36,688 nucleotides of DNA, from the NCBI RefSeq assembly GCF_000485595.1, contig NW_014578727.1:1-36688 (forward strand), read 5' to 3'. The stretch is from Priapulus caudatus. Lineage: Eukaryota > Priapulida > Priapulimorpha > Priapulimorphida > Priapulidae. Each line of letters starts with the position of its first letter. Position 1 is the stretch's first letter. Positions 1 through 9,330 of this stretch are shown here, piece after piece. The translations under genes and the position numbers were made by a program. Under the pieces are notes generated by a model, which had not been told where the DNA came from, ran no database searches, and saw only the letters and a list, made by a program, of their open reading frames with translations.

Positions 1-530
1 GATAGATAGAATCGCGTGGGAGCAGAGAGGTTGAAGCCTCGAAACGGAGAGATTAGTTTGAGCAGCCGGGTTGCGCAGTTGAACAGGAAGGGCGCGAGCA
101 TGGGAGGAGCGGCGCGCCTTGGAATCGGCAACAGGCGGCGACCGGGGATGAGCTAAGGACGGCGACCGACTGTTTCGCAAGGAACGAATTTCCAAACCTA
201 GTAGGGCGAGACGGCACTGCCCACACCGCTAACTATTGAGATGTTTTAAGTTGATATTGTGGATATAGAGTCATGTATAGCATTTATATGTGAACAAGTA
301 CAGTTACTTGCCAGGCCTAAACTGTATTTCTATTTTGCGATTAATAGCTAGGGAGAGGGCTGAACAAAGTAGCGATTGACTGATTACAATATACTTTTCA
401 CCGGATTTGCGTTTTTAATAAAGCCTTGTATTCATAAACACTTTTGAAATTCAAGCATCAGTGCGGGCAGGGCAGCTGCAGGCGATGTGTATGGTAACAT
501 GCATGAGTAGCTAGCATGCATGTATACGTC
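1..530. other. Unassigned DNA with one polyadenylation-type signal
   Basis: No coding region is recognisable. An AATAAA hexamer lies at 417-422 on the plus strand after an AT-rich stretch, so this could be the 3' untranslated end of a plus-strand gene or the tail of an LTR that starts before the window. No paired LTR is visible inside the window, so neither reading can be confirmed. Confidence 0.3.
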
Positions 531-822
531 GCGGGGGGGCGATGGGGGCGGGGGTGGTGGGGAGGGGACGAGAGAGCGGGGTTAGGATGGCGTGGGGGGA
601 ACGGGGGGATGGTGGGGGGGAGGAGGGGAGAGGAGGGAGAACAAAGAGGAGGGCGGGAGGGGGGGATGAGGGCAGGGAGAACGCCGACGCGGAGGGCGTG
701 GGAGAGAGGGGCGGAGGCAGAGAGACGGATGGCGAGGGGAGATGTGCGAGCGAGAGGGAGGGGGCAGGGCGGGCGAGGGGAGGGGGAGAGAGCGGGCGCG
801 AAGGAAGAGGAGAGGAGGTTAA
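531..822 (+). repeat. G-rich polypurine tract
   Basis: About 290 bases in which the plus strand is almost entirely G and A, with many G runs of four to seven (for example at 533-539, 544-547, 550-554 and 601-606). The open frames crossing it encode only Gly/Arg/Glu-rich low-complexity peptide and are not treated as genes. Such strand asymmetry can favour G-quadruplex or triplex structure. The composition is seen directly; the structural potential is inferred. Confidence 0.75.
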
Positions 823-2338
823 AAACTGATTAATTAAGAAAGATAATTAAAGTGGGTCAGTGGTTGGAGAAGCATTACGGAAGCAGTCTAAAACGGTTAA
901 CAAGAAGAAGGGAGAGCGAGGGTGAGCGAGTGAGTGAGCGTGCGTGGGGTGGTGATGGTGAGAGCGATTGACTATGCGATAACGTTTTGGAACTCAGCTG
1001 ATCGCGCAATTGTTGACGCTCGGCGTGTTGCGTGCAGCAGAGTATCCGGTAGCCCACGGTTATCAGCATTGCCAGTATCATCGCATATGTCCCTCAGTAG
1101 CGAGGCCAGGGAACATTCCGGCTCATGGCAGGTTCAGCCAGAATACGCTGTGGCGACAATTAGTTAAGCGTTCTTCCAGAAGTGAAGAAGAAGGCGTCCC
1201 GCAGTGGGGGCCACACATACGGAAAACGTGGAATTTCAAGACGCCAAAAAGCAGCACTCTAGCTTGACCGCGGTTCTCCGATGCGCAGCACAGGGGTAGC
1301 GACGCGCTTTTGGGGGCCGCGCCGGGCATGGGCTGGGGGGAGAGAAGGGGACAGGCCACGCTGCCGGAGGGGGAGGACGCCACTGGGGGCGTCCAATCGA
1401 GGCGCAGAGCCGGGAAGAGGCGCTGGCTTGCGAAGAGAACGAAGCGGCAGGGGGAGTGAGAATGGCAAGCATGAAAGCATCGCGGTGTGCGTCCTGGCCA
1501 TCTCGCGACAATATCCATAAAGATGATAGCACTGATCACAAAACGGCGGACGTGAAGTGAATGAAAGTGTTTGCGATGAACGCTACAAAGGTGACTCGTC
1601 CGGCGGAGAGTGAAGTCGGTATGTGGGCCTCAAGAGCGGCAGAGCACACTGGGAAAGTCGGCCGAGCTCAGGAAGGGGTTGGGGTTATGGGAGGATGTGG
1701 GCATCGGGGGCGGAAGAAGTGGCTGGCGGCGCGTGTGAGCTAGGGCACTGGAAACACGGAACACGATCCTTGATAACGATGCTTTGCTCAAGCCAACCGT
1801 GTCACCAGTCACCCGTAAGAAACTCCCGGTGGCATAGAATCGGAGTGCAGAACACACTTGCAAAAAGTGGTGGTATCGCGTGAGAACGTGTAGTCTTTTG
1901 GATTTAAAATCAACCTGTAGTTATGCAAACCAATATCAGTAATATAGGGCAGGGAACAAGCTGACACGAAAGAAACGCTTAACCAATATTAATAGTGGCA
2001 TAATCTGCACAGTTGTGTAAAGAGTTAGAGCAACAATATTAGTAAAACTAAATGTAGGAACAATAGCATGGAAACTTGTTAAACGTATTTTTAAGAGGCA
2101 CAAGGAGCCGACTATGAAGAAATAAGATCATGAAACGAACTGGCAATGTGCAGTTAGGAGTTATGATTACATAGCACTATATATATAGCGCATAGCACAT
2201 ATATATATATACGACTGATATTATAGAGATTATTAGAGCAGGCACAGACAATAGACTATAGACATAAGAATAGCCACGATAGCATATTACTATAGTTAGA
2301 TGAATAGCACACGTATATGTAAGGTGCAAGGCAGTATT
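823..2338. other. No gene recognised
   Basis: GC-rich to about 1760, then AT-rich. Open frames on both strands (for example minus 1123-1539) are compositionally driven and match no family I know. Short TA runs occur near 2180-2210. I see no splice-bounded exon, RNA gene or transposon end that I can defend. Confidence 0.4.
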
Positions 2339-2350
2339 TCAACTACCTAC

Positions 2351-2530
2351 CTGTAAATCGGCGACTATTTCGAGTATGATGTCTCTAGGAAGCCGATACC
2401 TTGCTATGACCTCATCCTCATTAATATCTAAAGGGTCCAACCTGTCCATAAACACACGAGGACGCGGAATCGGTCGCCCTCTGCCCCTTCTCTCTTCAAA
2501 ATATGCACCCGCAAGCAGAAAGTTCGCCAT
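2351..2530 (-). CDS. PIF/Harbinger transposase, first coding exon (partial)
   Basis: A 60-codon exon starts at the ATG at 2530 and ends at a strong donor (CAG, then GTAGGTAG, at 2351/2350), in phase 0. The peptide has the N-terminal pattern of HARBI1-like transposases: a basic RGRGRPIPRPR stretch, then FMDRLDPLDI, an acidic NEDEV and the conserved ARYRLPRDIILEI helix that precedes the DDE domain. Harbinger transposases cut and paste their own DNA in the nucleus. The catalytic DDE exon should lie on the minus strand below 2350, but no DDE motif is visible there, so the element is truncated or its intron is long. A terminal inverted repeat sits upstream at 2781. This copy is probably inactive. 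Confidence 0.75.
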
Positions 2531-2781
2531 CTCCACTTGCCAAAGCAATGACAATGAAAACACGCGGGAAATCTCGTGCTGCTTGCTGTACGATAGCCTA
2601 AGTACTGCCCCTGACCTGTCCTTAAGATTCCTCCTTAATAGCAACGTCGTTGAGTTAGCGAGACGTTTGTGAAACGTGGAAACTTAGCGAGGCTTTCGTG
2701 AAACACTCTAAATATAAGGATATCCTAAAACCCCTCTTTAACCCATCACTAACTTAACGAGAGCTTCGTGAAACGGGCCCC
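2351..2781 (-). mobile_element. PIF/Harbinger element end with TIR and subterminal repeats
   Basis: Read on the minus strand, the element begins at 2781 with GGGGCCCGTTTCACGAAGC, a GGGCC-type terminus typical of Harbinger, next to TCA, which fits the usual 3-bp TNA target site. Three related 22-bp motifs of the form TTAGCGAG...TTCGTGAAAC follow at 2753-2774, 2683-2704 and 2654-2675; these may be subterminal transposase-binding repeats. Transposase exon 1 starts about 250 bases further in. No partner TIR is found at lower coordinates, so the other end is missing or outside the window. Confidence 0.65.
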
Positions 2782-2784
2782 TGA

Positions 2785-4165
2785 ACTGTTACCATTATGT
2801 TATAAAATAATCTCGAGATTCAATGTAGTACTATCACACTAATGCACTAAACTGAACCCTCAGAGTCAGAGAGTAGTTTTCAACTGTACCAGTGTAATCT
2901 ATAGCCTCTTGTACAACGTTAAGGTTTCATTAATAAATTTGGTAAGACAACCGACAATCGATTACACATAACCTGGAGTAAATAAAAGGCAACAAGTCTG
3001 ACATGAGTTTCCCATATTTTTACTGATTTTTCTCATTCAATTTTGGCACGAATAAAGATGAAAGTATGTTCTTTCTTTATACGTTCTTGAGCTTATTCGG
3101 ACCACTAATCACTCACCTACATTGTACGGAAATTAGTTTACAGATCTTTGCTGTCAATTGTCATATTGCACGAGCTGAATGCAACTGATCGATACACCAT
3201 ATCTTTTGTGATGCCATCTGTTTAGCTAATTCTAATGGAGTGCAGGGTTACCAGATCGCCTGTGGCAGAGTGAAGAGCTACACTGGTAGAGCAACATCTG
3301 ACTATACTGTATACACACAACACCTAGTAAATTCAAAAAAGCAATTCTAGTAAACCAAAATTCAAGTGAGTCACGTGATTGCTCCTGTACTTATTCGGGC
3401 TGCAATTTCTATAGATCGAGTGGTGGGCACTGTTTGGATCATGGACAGAAATCAAGAGTGGAAAGACTATAATATATCATATAGACTGGATACCTAATAG
3501 TACATAGGCCCTACATCTTATCTACAGTATCCCCCATCAAAGACCTGAAAGGGCAGAGATTTTGTTATGATTATTTAGTAAACTACTACTACCACTACCA
3601 CTACCACTACAACTACGACTACCTCTACCACTACCACTACCACTACCACTACCACCACTACTACTACTACTATTAGCCTATAGTCCGAGCCGTCGCAGAC
3701 CCCAGTAATCGGTCTCCCCTAATAAACCTGCACTCTCAGATTAGCAAAGCGGAGTTAGAACGTCTGCATTTGCGGATTACTACTAGCCTATCTCTATACT
3801 AGTACCCGTGTCAGTGTCACAATTACACATCACCGTTTCTTGAAGTTCAAAAAACATTATTCCCAACATTGAACAGCAAACTGTCAAGATTAAAAGTATT
3901 AAAACAAAGCATTTACCTGTTTTGAGACACTATATCTAATAAATTAATCGTTGTGTGAGACGGAACACGGTATTCCAGTATAGGTAGGCCTACACAAAAT
4001 AAGTTCCAGAATTATTTTTACCTATCGGTAAAAATTGCCACTGCGATTATTATTAAGCCCATCGTTTAATAATAATGCCTAATTATTAACGGCATACTGA
4101 TTTACTGTAATTAAGTACTGTAGTCTGTACTGTACAGTGTACTGTAATTGAATTGGAATACATAC
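2785..4165. other. AT-rich DNA without recognised genes; one trinucleotide microsatellite
   Basis: Nothing codes recognisably here. The main structure is an imperfect (ACT/ACC)n microsatellite at about 3583-3675. It encodes only low-complexity peptide and is not counted as a gene. The end at 4165 is the donor of the Myb/MADF-like exon that follows. Confidence 0.5.
3583..3675. repeat. (ACT/ACC)n trinucleotide microsatellite
   Basis: About 90 bases of CTA and CCA triplets with occasional substitutions. It is a simple repeat seen directly in the sequence, with no associated gene. Confidence 0.9.
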
Positions 4166-4334
4166 CATTTCTATCTAGTGCGAAAGCAATTTCGCTGAGG
4201 GCCTTGTTCTTAACCCTATTACTGTACAATTTTGATGCTGTGTCATACAGACACGGATATTCTTCCCAGAGCTCTGCCAACTTCTCATCCTCTTATTGCG
4301 TCCACTGTCTTACTTCTGCTGTGTAGGCTGCCAT
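4166..4334 (-). pseudogene. Myb/SANT (MADF)-like first exon with an in-frame stop
   Basis: From the ATG at 4334 the frame reads 13 codons, hits TAA at 4295-4293, then continues as a clear MADF/Myb-like start: LAELWEEYPCLYDTASKLY, then NRVKNKALSEIAFAL. It ends at a good donor (GTATGT at 4165). MADF/Myb-SANT domains bind DNA; PIF/Harbinger elements commonly carry such a gene beside the transposase. The ATG sits in AAAATGGCAGCC, close to a YY1 motif, with CACGTG and CCAAT boxes just upstream on the minus strand. The single stop codon suggests a recent pseudogene or a sequencing error. The matching second exon is not found nearby. It lies outside the TIR at 2781, so it does not belong to that element's visible half. 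Confidence 0.6.
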
Positions 4335-4404
4335 TTTATTAATCACGTGACTTTTGATAATCATGTGACTCGACACGCTGCGGTGATTGGCTGCCACTCA
4401 CGAT

Positions 4405-4464
4405 TTTTCGCCGACAGCCGCATAGAAATAGAACATGTTCTATTCCTGCGATCGCAGTCGGCGA
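4405..4464. repeat. Imperfect cruciform with an 18-bp palindromic core
   Basis: Arms beginning TCGCCGAC and ending GTCGGCGA enclose the perfect palindrome AATAGAACATGTTCTATT (about 4427-4444). The two ~29-base arms match at roughly four positions in five. It lies 70-130 bases upstream of the MADF-like start codon, so it could be a promoter-proximal structure or a remnant of a small foldback element. Confidence 0.6.
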
Positions 4465-4605
4465 CCGTATTTTCTATCGCAAGAGAACTCATGTCGAGTT
4501 TGGTCGCCGATGATTTTATCAGCGATCTGGCCGGTTTTTGACGTACGATATTCAAATCTTGTCGGCGACTAGGTCGTAAGGCCGACATAAGCGGGCCTTA
4601 CGTGT

Positions 4606-5532
4606 TTCGTTATGTTCGTCTATTGTGTCTCCGCTTACTAGGAAATCATCCACAATTTTCTCTAAGCCTTCTATACCTTCGAAGATGTCTCCGAAGATCC
4701 TTTGAAACAATTCTGGTGCGGATGTGATGCCCATTGGCAATCTTCTGTACCGAAATCTACCAAAGGGTGTGTTGAAGACTGTGTAGTCCTTGGAGCGTTC
4801 GTCTAGCTGTAGCTGGAAATATCCTTGATTCGCATCTAACACTGTATAGCATCTGGCTTTACCACATCTCTGTGCAACTTCGCTTACTGTATTAGTTGGG
4901 TGGAACTCCCTCTGTAGTGCTAGGTTTAAGTTTTTGGGATCAATCGTAGTCTTACTGTACCATTCTTCTTGGGGACTACATGTAGAGCACTACACCATGG
5001 TGATGGTGTACCTACTGGGACTCTCAATAATCTCATCGTCAACGAGTTGCTGCAGTTTCGCTTGCACAGCTGCACGCAGGGCTATGGGGACAGGGCTAGA
5101 GGGTTGTGCAACAGGGGTTGCATCTGAACTCAGCTTTAACTCAGCCTCACCTGGCACTTTTCCTATACCCTGAAACACATCAATAAACGCATGAATGATA
5201 TCTACAGCACTCTGTGGACAACTCTTGACCGATTCTGATAGCTTGTTTAGCCTGCTTTGTTGCATGCACTCTCTCACACTCTCTCTCTCTCTCTTTACTA
5301 GATTCATATTGACACTGTCTTGCAGTGACAACAGGTTTGGTATTTCACCATCTATGACTTCACACTGTATCTGGTGTATTTTGCCCTTGTGCTTACACTT
5401 TAACACTGTTACCCCAAGTGGTGTCACCCTCTGCTTACCTAACCCAAAAATACCCGTGGTGCTCTGTTTAATGACTGGCTTGTGTCTTAGAGACTCATAT
5501 GTTTTCATTGACAGCGTGTTTACTTCAGCTGC
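4606..5532 (-). pseudogene. Gypsy-1 pol: protease and reverse transcriptase, broken
   Basis: The minus strand encodes the protease C-terminal half (NTLSMKTYESL; GDGEIPNLLSL-like region at about 5300), the linker, and a Gypsy/Ty3 reverse transcriptase. RT motifs are visible in order: VPKKNG, IDPKNLN, motif A LDANQGYFQLQL, motif B MGITSAPELF and motif C IVDDFLV. RT copies the element RNA into DNA in virus-like particles. The frame is interrupted by frameshifts (after ITMV near 4990 and near 4930), and homology stops after the ETRKAR region near 4606, so thumb, RNase H and integrase are absent. A perfect 9-bp hairpin, CGTAAGGCC and its complement, sits at the breakpoint (about 4573-4600). Upstream it is separated from its gag by the insertion at 5538-7466. 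Confidence 0.85.
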
Positions 5533-5537
5533 TGTAT

Positions 5538-6870
5538 TGTAACATCTGTTTTACACGTGTGACATGGCTAGCTAGACAGAGCGTCGCTCAACAAGATGCG
5601 CGGCTACATTGATGTATTAGGAAGAATGGTAGACGAGGTTGGGTTAGACAGATTAGAGGGTCATTGTGAAATGGGGGGTAGGACGTAGTCTGTAAGAACG
5701 GGTACATGTGCGTGGTGCATGTGGTTTGTAGGAGTTTTGGGGAATATATAGAGAGAGATGTAAGGGGGAGAGGATTCTGGTTCTGGTCGCAAGAGGACGC
5801 GCACGCGCGTCTGTGCGTTTGTAACGAGGACGTTTACGTTACTATACAGTTGTAGAATGTTATGTCGTATGTGTAGCCAAAAGACATAGAGAAAGACAAG
5901 TCAAAGAATATATACCATGACTAGTTGTTCGTTTAATTCGGTTCTTTACAGTTACTAATACACATGCGGTCGCGTCTAGAGTTAGGAGCAGATTCCCCGA
6001 TTTCTACTCGCGCAGGCATTTTTATAGGCGCCCCCCCTCGCACGTGGTACATGGCAACCACGTGCCATGTCCCACCAACCACCGTGCCCCGCGCATCCGC
6101 GTTCGCTTGGCTTCACCCCGCTCGCACTGGCTGGCGGCGGCTCCTAACGGGAGCAACCCGCTATTCTGCCACGGCACCGTCCGGGAGGTGGCTCCGCCTA
6201 TCCACGCAAACGCGCCACGAGCAGTCAAAATGGCCGCTGCCCCATGCGCTAACAGCTTTTCACGCTGCATTTAGCGCATGTAATCCAGCCCGGCGAAAAC
6301 CCCACGGCCGAGCGGTTCTAAAGTCGCTCTGAATTAGCCGCAGGCTCATCACCGGGCCTGTCCACACGCTAGGCCAGTACCGCTAATCACGGTCACGTAC
6401 ACGCCGCTAATTGGGGAATGGTGTTGCTAATCCCCTGACCAGCTGGCGTGGGTGCGTGACAGGTGGTGACATAGCGGCTCCGGTAACGTGTGGACAGCGC
6501 GGGCGGGCCGCCATCTTGGACTGGCCCGCTCGCCCGGCCAGCAGCTGTATTGATCGCTCGTGGTTGCTAGGGGCAACGCCGCAGAACCAATGGCATAGAA
6601 GCCGTATTGATCGCGGTGGTTGCTAGGTGGTTGCTAGGGGCGGCGCCGTAATGCTATGCCTCCGTCATGCCTCGTCGACCGCCCGGCGCGACGAGCGCGT
6701 CGCGCGTGAGGGGGGGGGAGCACCCTGTAACACGTGGTCGTTACACGTTCCTTGTCTGTGTGTAAGGAGATGTGATGTGTGTAAGATATTAAAGGTTATA
6801 CAGTTTACCACACAAGTCTGGATTTGGATCTACTTCATCATTTCTACATGAACGCTCATTCTTGTTTACA
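5538..6870 (+). repeat. LTR-A copy 1, split by solo LTR-C
   Basis: Bases 5571-5819 and 6746-6870 match the LTR-A copy at 34380-34734. The 926 bases between them are a separate insertion (LTR-C). The 3' part carries an ATTAAA-type polyadenylation signal near 6787 and ends in TTTACA. It is followed at 6874-6886 by TGGTGCTCGTGAC, placed and shaped like a tRNA primer binding site. About 80 bases of internal sequence remain beyond it. Confidence 0.75.
5820..6745 (+). mobile_element. Solo LTR-C, GC-rich, with target duplication
   Basis: The unit starts TGTAACGA and ends TCGTTACA, an 8-bp inverted terminal match with TG...CA ends. It is flanked by CGTT on both sides (5816-5819 and 6746-6749). No coding sequence is inside. 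From about 5990 it is strongly GC-rich and CpG-rich, unlike its AT-rich surroundings. It contains a TATA-like TTTTATAGG near 6020, a perfect YY1 motif (complement CCAAGATGGCGG) near 6511, repeated GTTGCTAGG motifs at 6564-6640 and the inverted pair CATGCGCTAA/TTAGCGCATG near 6244-6281. This is what a solo LTR left by LTR-LTR recombination looks like. Orientation is inferred only from the TATA position. Confidence 0.75.
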
Positions 6871-7034
6871 TTTTGGTGCTCGTGACAGTCCAAAACCTGG
6901 GTATCCCTTTGCGGACACAACAAAATTTCCTTCATTATATCGATCTATATACGGGCCAGCAACGAGACAGAGGAAGAAGAACGGAGAGCGAGAGAGGGAG
7001 AGAAGAACGGAAAGAGCGGGTTCCAGGCATCAAA

Positions 7035-7466
7035 TGTAGGGACGTAGTTTATAGGTGATAATTTATAGTAGAAATAATCAAGAAGACGTATAGAATTAGT
7101 GTTCACTAAAGAAATATATTGTTTACAAACAAACAGTCAGAGTCTCGTCCAGTCTTTCCCGTTCCAACCGTCCCGTTCAAAAACTCTGCAGCCCCTTATA
7201 TATGAAACCCGCATCCAATCACCGGCCAGCTCTTTCCTACTCCCACCAATCACACACCACCACTCTATCTCTATTCGAATAATTACGCGCGCAAGCACAA
7301 CTGGTCAACAGCTGTGTATGGCGCCATTTATGTCTGATATCCCCCCAGCCTAACTATTTCTAATCTATATGCTAAACGCCCAACCCTTCTCTATGTACAA
7401 CCAATACTATCTACAATTACTAATTCAATGTAACATCTGTGCCACATGTGTAAAACAGATGTTACA
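7035..7466 (-). repeat. LTR-B, minus-strand LTR with TATA box
   Basis: On the minus strand this 432-bp unit begins TGTAACATCTG and ends CCCTACA. It contains a well-placed TATA motif (CATATATAAGG at about 7195-7206), and its first 38 bases form a near palindrome (TGTAACATCTGT...ACAGATGTTACA). It is followed by TTTGATGCCTGGAACCCGC, which resembles a degenerate primer binding site. Apart from the first ~25 bases it does not resemble LTR-A, so it represents a different family with a similar terminus. Confidence 0.65.
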
Positions 7467-7471
7467 TTTAT

Positions 7472-8118
7472 AATCTTAAAGTTAACCATGTCATGATCAC
7501 CCGTAACTACATTAACAGTCCACTGATGCCTCTGATCAGTGTCCTTAATGTTACACCACACATGCACAAAGTCAGTCTGCTCAGTGTCGGAGTTTCCTGT
7601 TTCATTGAAATGGACACTGGGCCTCGTTCTACTGGGTGTTCTACACACTTTCGCGAAGTGATTTGGCCTGCTACATTTTGCACACGTTTTACCGTGGGCA
7701 GGACATCTGTTCTGTGGATGAGATGAACCACAGCGACCACACTTGGTCACAACATTCCCATAGTTGCCACGACTGTATGAATATCCTCGGTGACTAGTAG
7801 ACTGTCCATGTCCTTGATCTCGACTGAAGCGTTGACCTTCACCTTGATGCTGCTGCTGATGACCATGTCCCCTTCCTCGTCGTCGACCACGAATTGTTTG
7901 GACTGCATTGACGTCTACACTCTTGGAGTTGGCAAAGTGCAGTAGTTGCTCACTTTCACTTCTCAATTCGAAACTTTGACACTTTCTGATCACGTCCTTT
8001 AGTGACAGATCGTCATCCCATAATTTACGCTTTAGCGCCTCGTCCCTTACTCCATTGGAGATCTGTACTGCGATCATGTCCTCCTCCTTGTCACCAAACT
8101 GACACAATGCTGCTAGAC
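7472..8118 (-). pseudogene. Gypsy-1 gag C-terminal half with two zinc knuckles
   Basis: The frame opens with LAALCQFGDKEEDM and continues through an Arg/Gly/Gln-rich linker. It ends with two CCHC-type knuckles (CGRCGSSHPQNRC and CAKCSRPNHFAKVC), the second in the classic CX2CX4HX4C spacing. These bind element RNA in the nucleocapsid. The frame then runs toward the protease (VNVVTGDHDMVNFKI) and is cut at 7471 by the composite LTR insertion just before the D-T-G active site. The N-terminal half lies at 10701-11049, displaced by a 2.6 kb block. Codon frame is otherwise intact over 200 codons. Confidence 0.85.
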
Positions 8119-9330
8119 GATCTGCAGCCGGATATGCGCGGAAGCGCGAACAGCGCCGCGGAGCGGCACTTTTTATCGGATTCGCTGCCCTGTTTAAAAG
8201 AATTTTTTGACAGTGCCCTATGGGTAGAGGAAAAAGCGCTGTAATCGGTAAATTGAGAAGTGGCGATTCCAGAAGCCTTTCGAGTATGCAATTAGGGCGA
8301 TAATAAATACAAATGCTCGTAATTGGTCCTTTGCTGGTCGTCGCTTTTGCTTTTCCTCTGGAAAAGCGAGTTTGCATTTCTTCCGTTTTACGCCGTTAAA
8401 TTATTCTCGTACATATGCCGTCCCATAGATGGCGCGACGAAGCCCTTTACGAGGCATTTGCAAAGTTCTTCTCCACAGAAGGGTTGGCGACTCAGCTTAG
8501 ACTGCCGCGCGGTGGAGAGTTCCACACAGTGCACTAACTATAAGTTTAGTGTAGCGAAACATACTTGGCCGAGTTAAGGTCCGTACCAGTCTACCTGCAA
8601 TCGTGACGTGCGAGTAGCCGTGTTAGTACCCCCGACGTTGATTGGGTAAGCCCGTTGATTGATGTTTGTTTACACTGAGAATTTCCACTAGATGTTATCT
8701 GGAAAAGCCCGCCGTCGTGGCGTCAGCGCGTGGCGTGGCGTTGTGGCGAGAATTTCGGCAGTGTTTGTGTTATTTCGAGTGACACAGCTCAATTACGAAC
8801 AGAGACATTATGTTTTCATAAGAAGTCAACACTGTTCTTCAAATAGAAACAAAGATCGAAGCTGTTGGATGAGTATTTGTTTTGAAATCGTATGAAATAC
8901 AGCGAGTGTCGAGCGGTGTAGCCGTAGGGGAAAGAGAGTAGGCCTAGCCTATAGTATAGAAACATTAAGAATTTTGTACTAAGTAAATACATTTCGTATT
9001 TAGTTAGCATTATATTTTATTGAAACGCTTCAAGTGTCTGTGCCTTCAGTCGTACGCCAAAACTACCAGAGCGTACGTACAGCATTTTTGCATATATTAC
9101 ATCGTCCCAGCGTGCTGCTTATAGCAAAAACTTCGTCTACCCCTGCGGTCGAGGGGGGGCCCTGATGCTCTTGTGCAGAAAAACTTCGCAGAAAAACTTG
9201 GAACTCGCCTGCTCGCAGTTACCTTGACGGTCCAAGCCCTATATATACGCATATATAGCACCGACTCCTACGGCTATCAACAACGCCTAGGATATACTCA
9301 ACATACTAGGCTACCTCTATGTGATTATTA

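Larger units (their letters stand above)
5538..7466. mobile_element. Composite insertion in Gypsy-1: two opposed LTR ends
   Basis: Both outer ends begin TGTAACATCTGTTTTACAC and then a diverged TGTG, in inverted orientation (5538 inward on plus, 7466 inward on minus). The flanks TGTAT (5533-5537) and TTTAT (7467-7471) look like a decayed 5-bp target duplication. Gypsy-1 coding sequence resumes in the right order on each side, which shows this is an insertion. Inside are LTR-A (plus) with a short internal stub and LTR-B (minus) with its own stub; the stubs meet near 6950. All coding sequence of the inserted elements is gone. Confidence 0.75.

Noticed and set aside
516-833. Plus-strand open frame of about 105 codons across the G-rich tract
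   Set aside because: The peptide is only Gly, Arg, Glu and Ala in low complexity, and another frame is open over the same tract. This is a result of lacking T in the sequence, not a gene.
1123-1539. Minus-strand 138-codon frame
   Set aside because: It overlaps other open frames on both strands in a GC-rich segment and contains no recognisable domain or splice context.
5964-6332. Plus-strand 122-codon frame in the GC-rich block
   Set aside because: It lies inside solo LTR-C, where high GC makes chance open frames common on both strands; there is no family similarity.
7391-7471. Extension of Gypsy-1 gag to a stop at 7391
   Set aside because: The last codons come from the inserted LTR-B; the true gag-pol frame continues at 5532 on the other side of the insertion.
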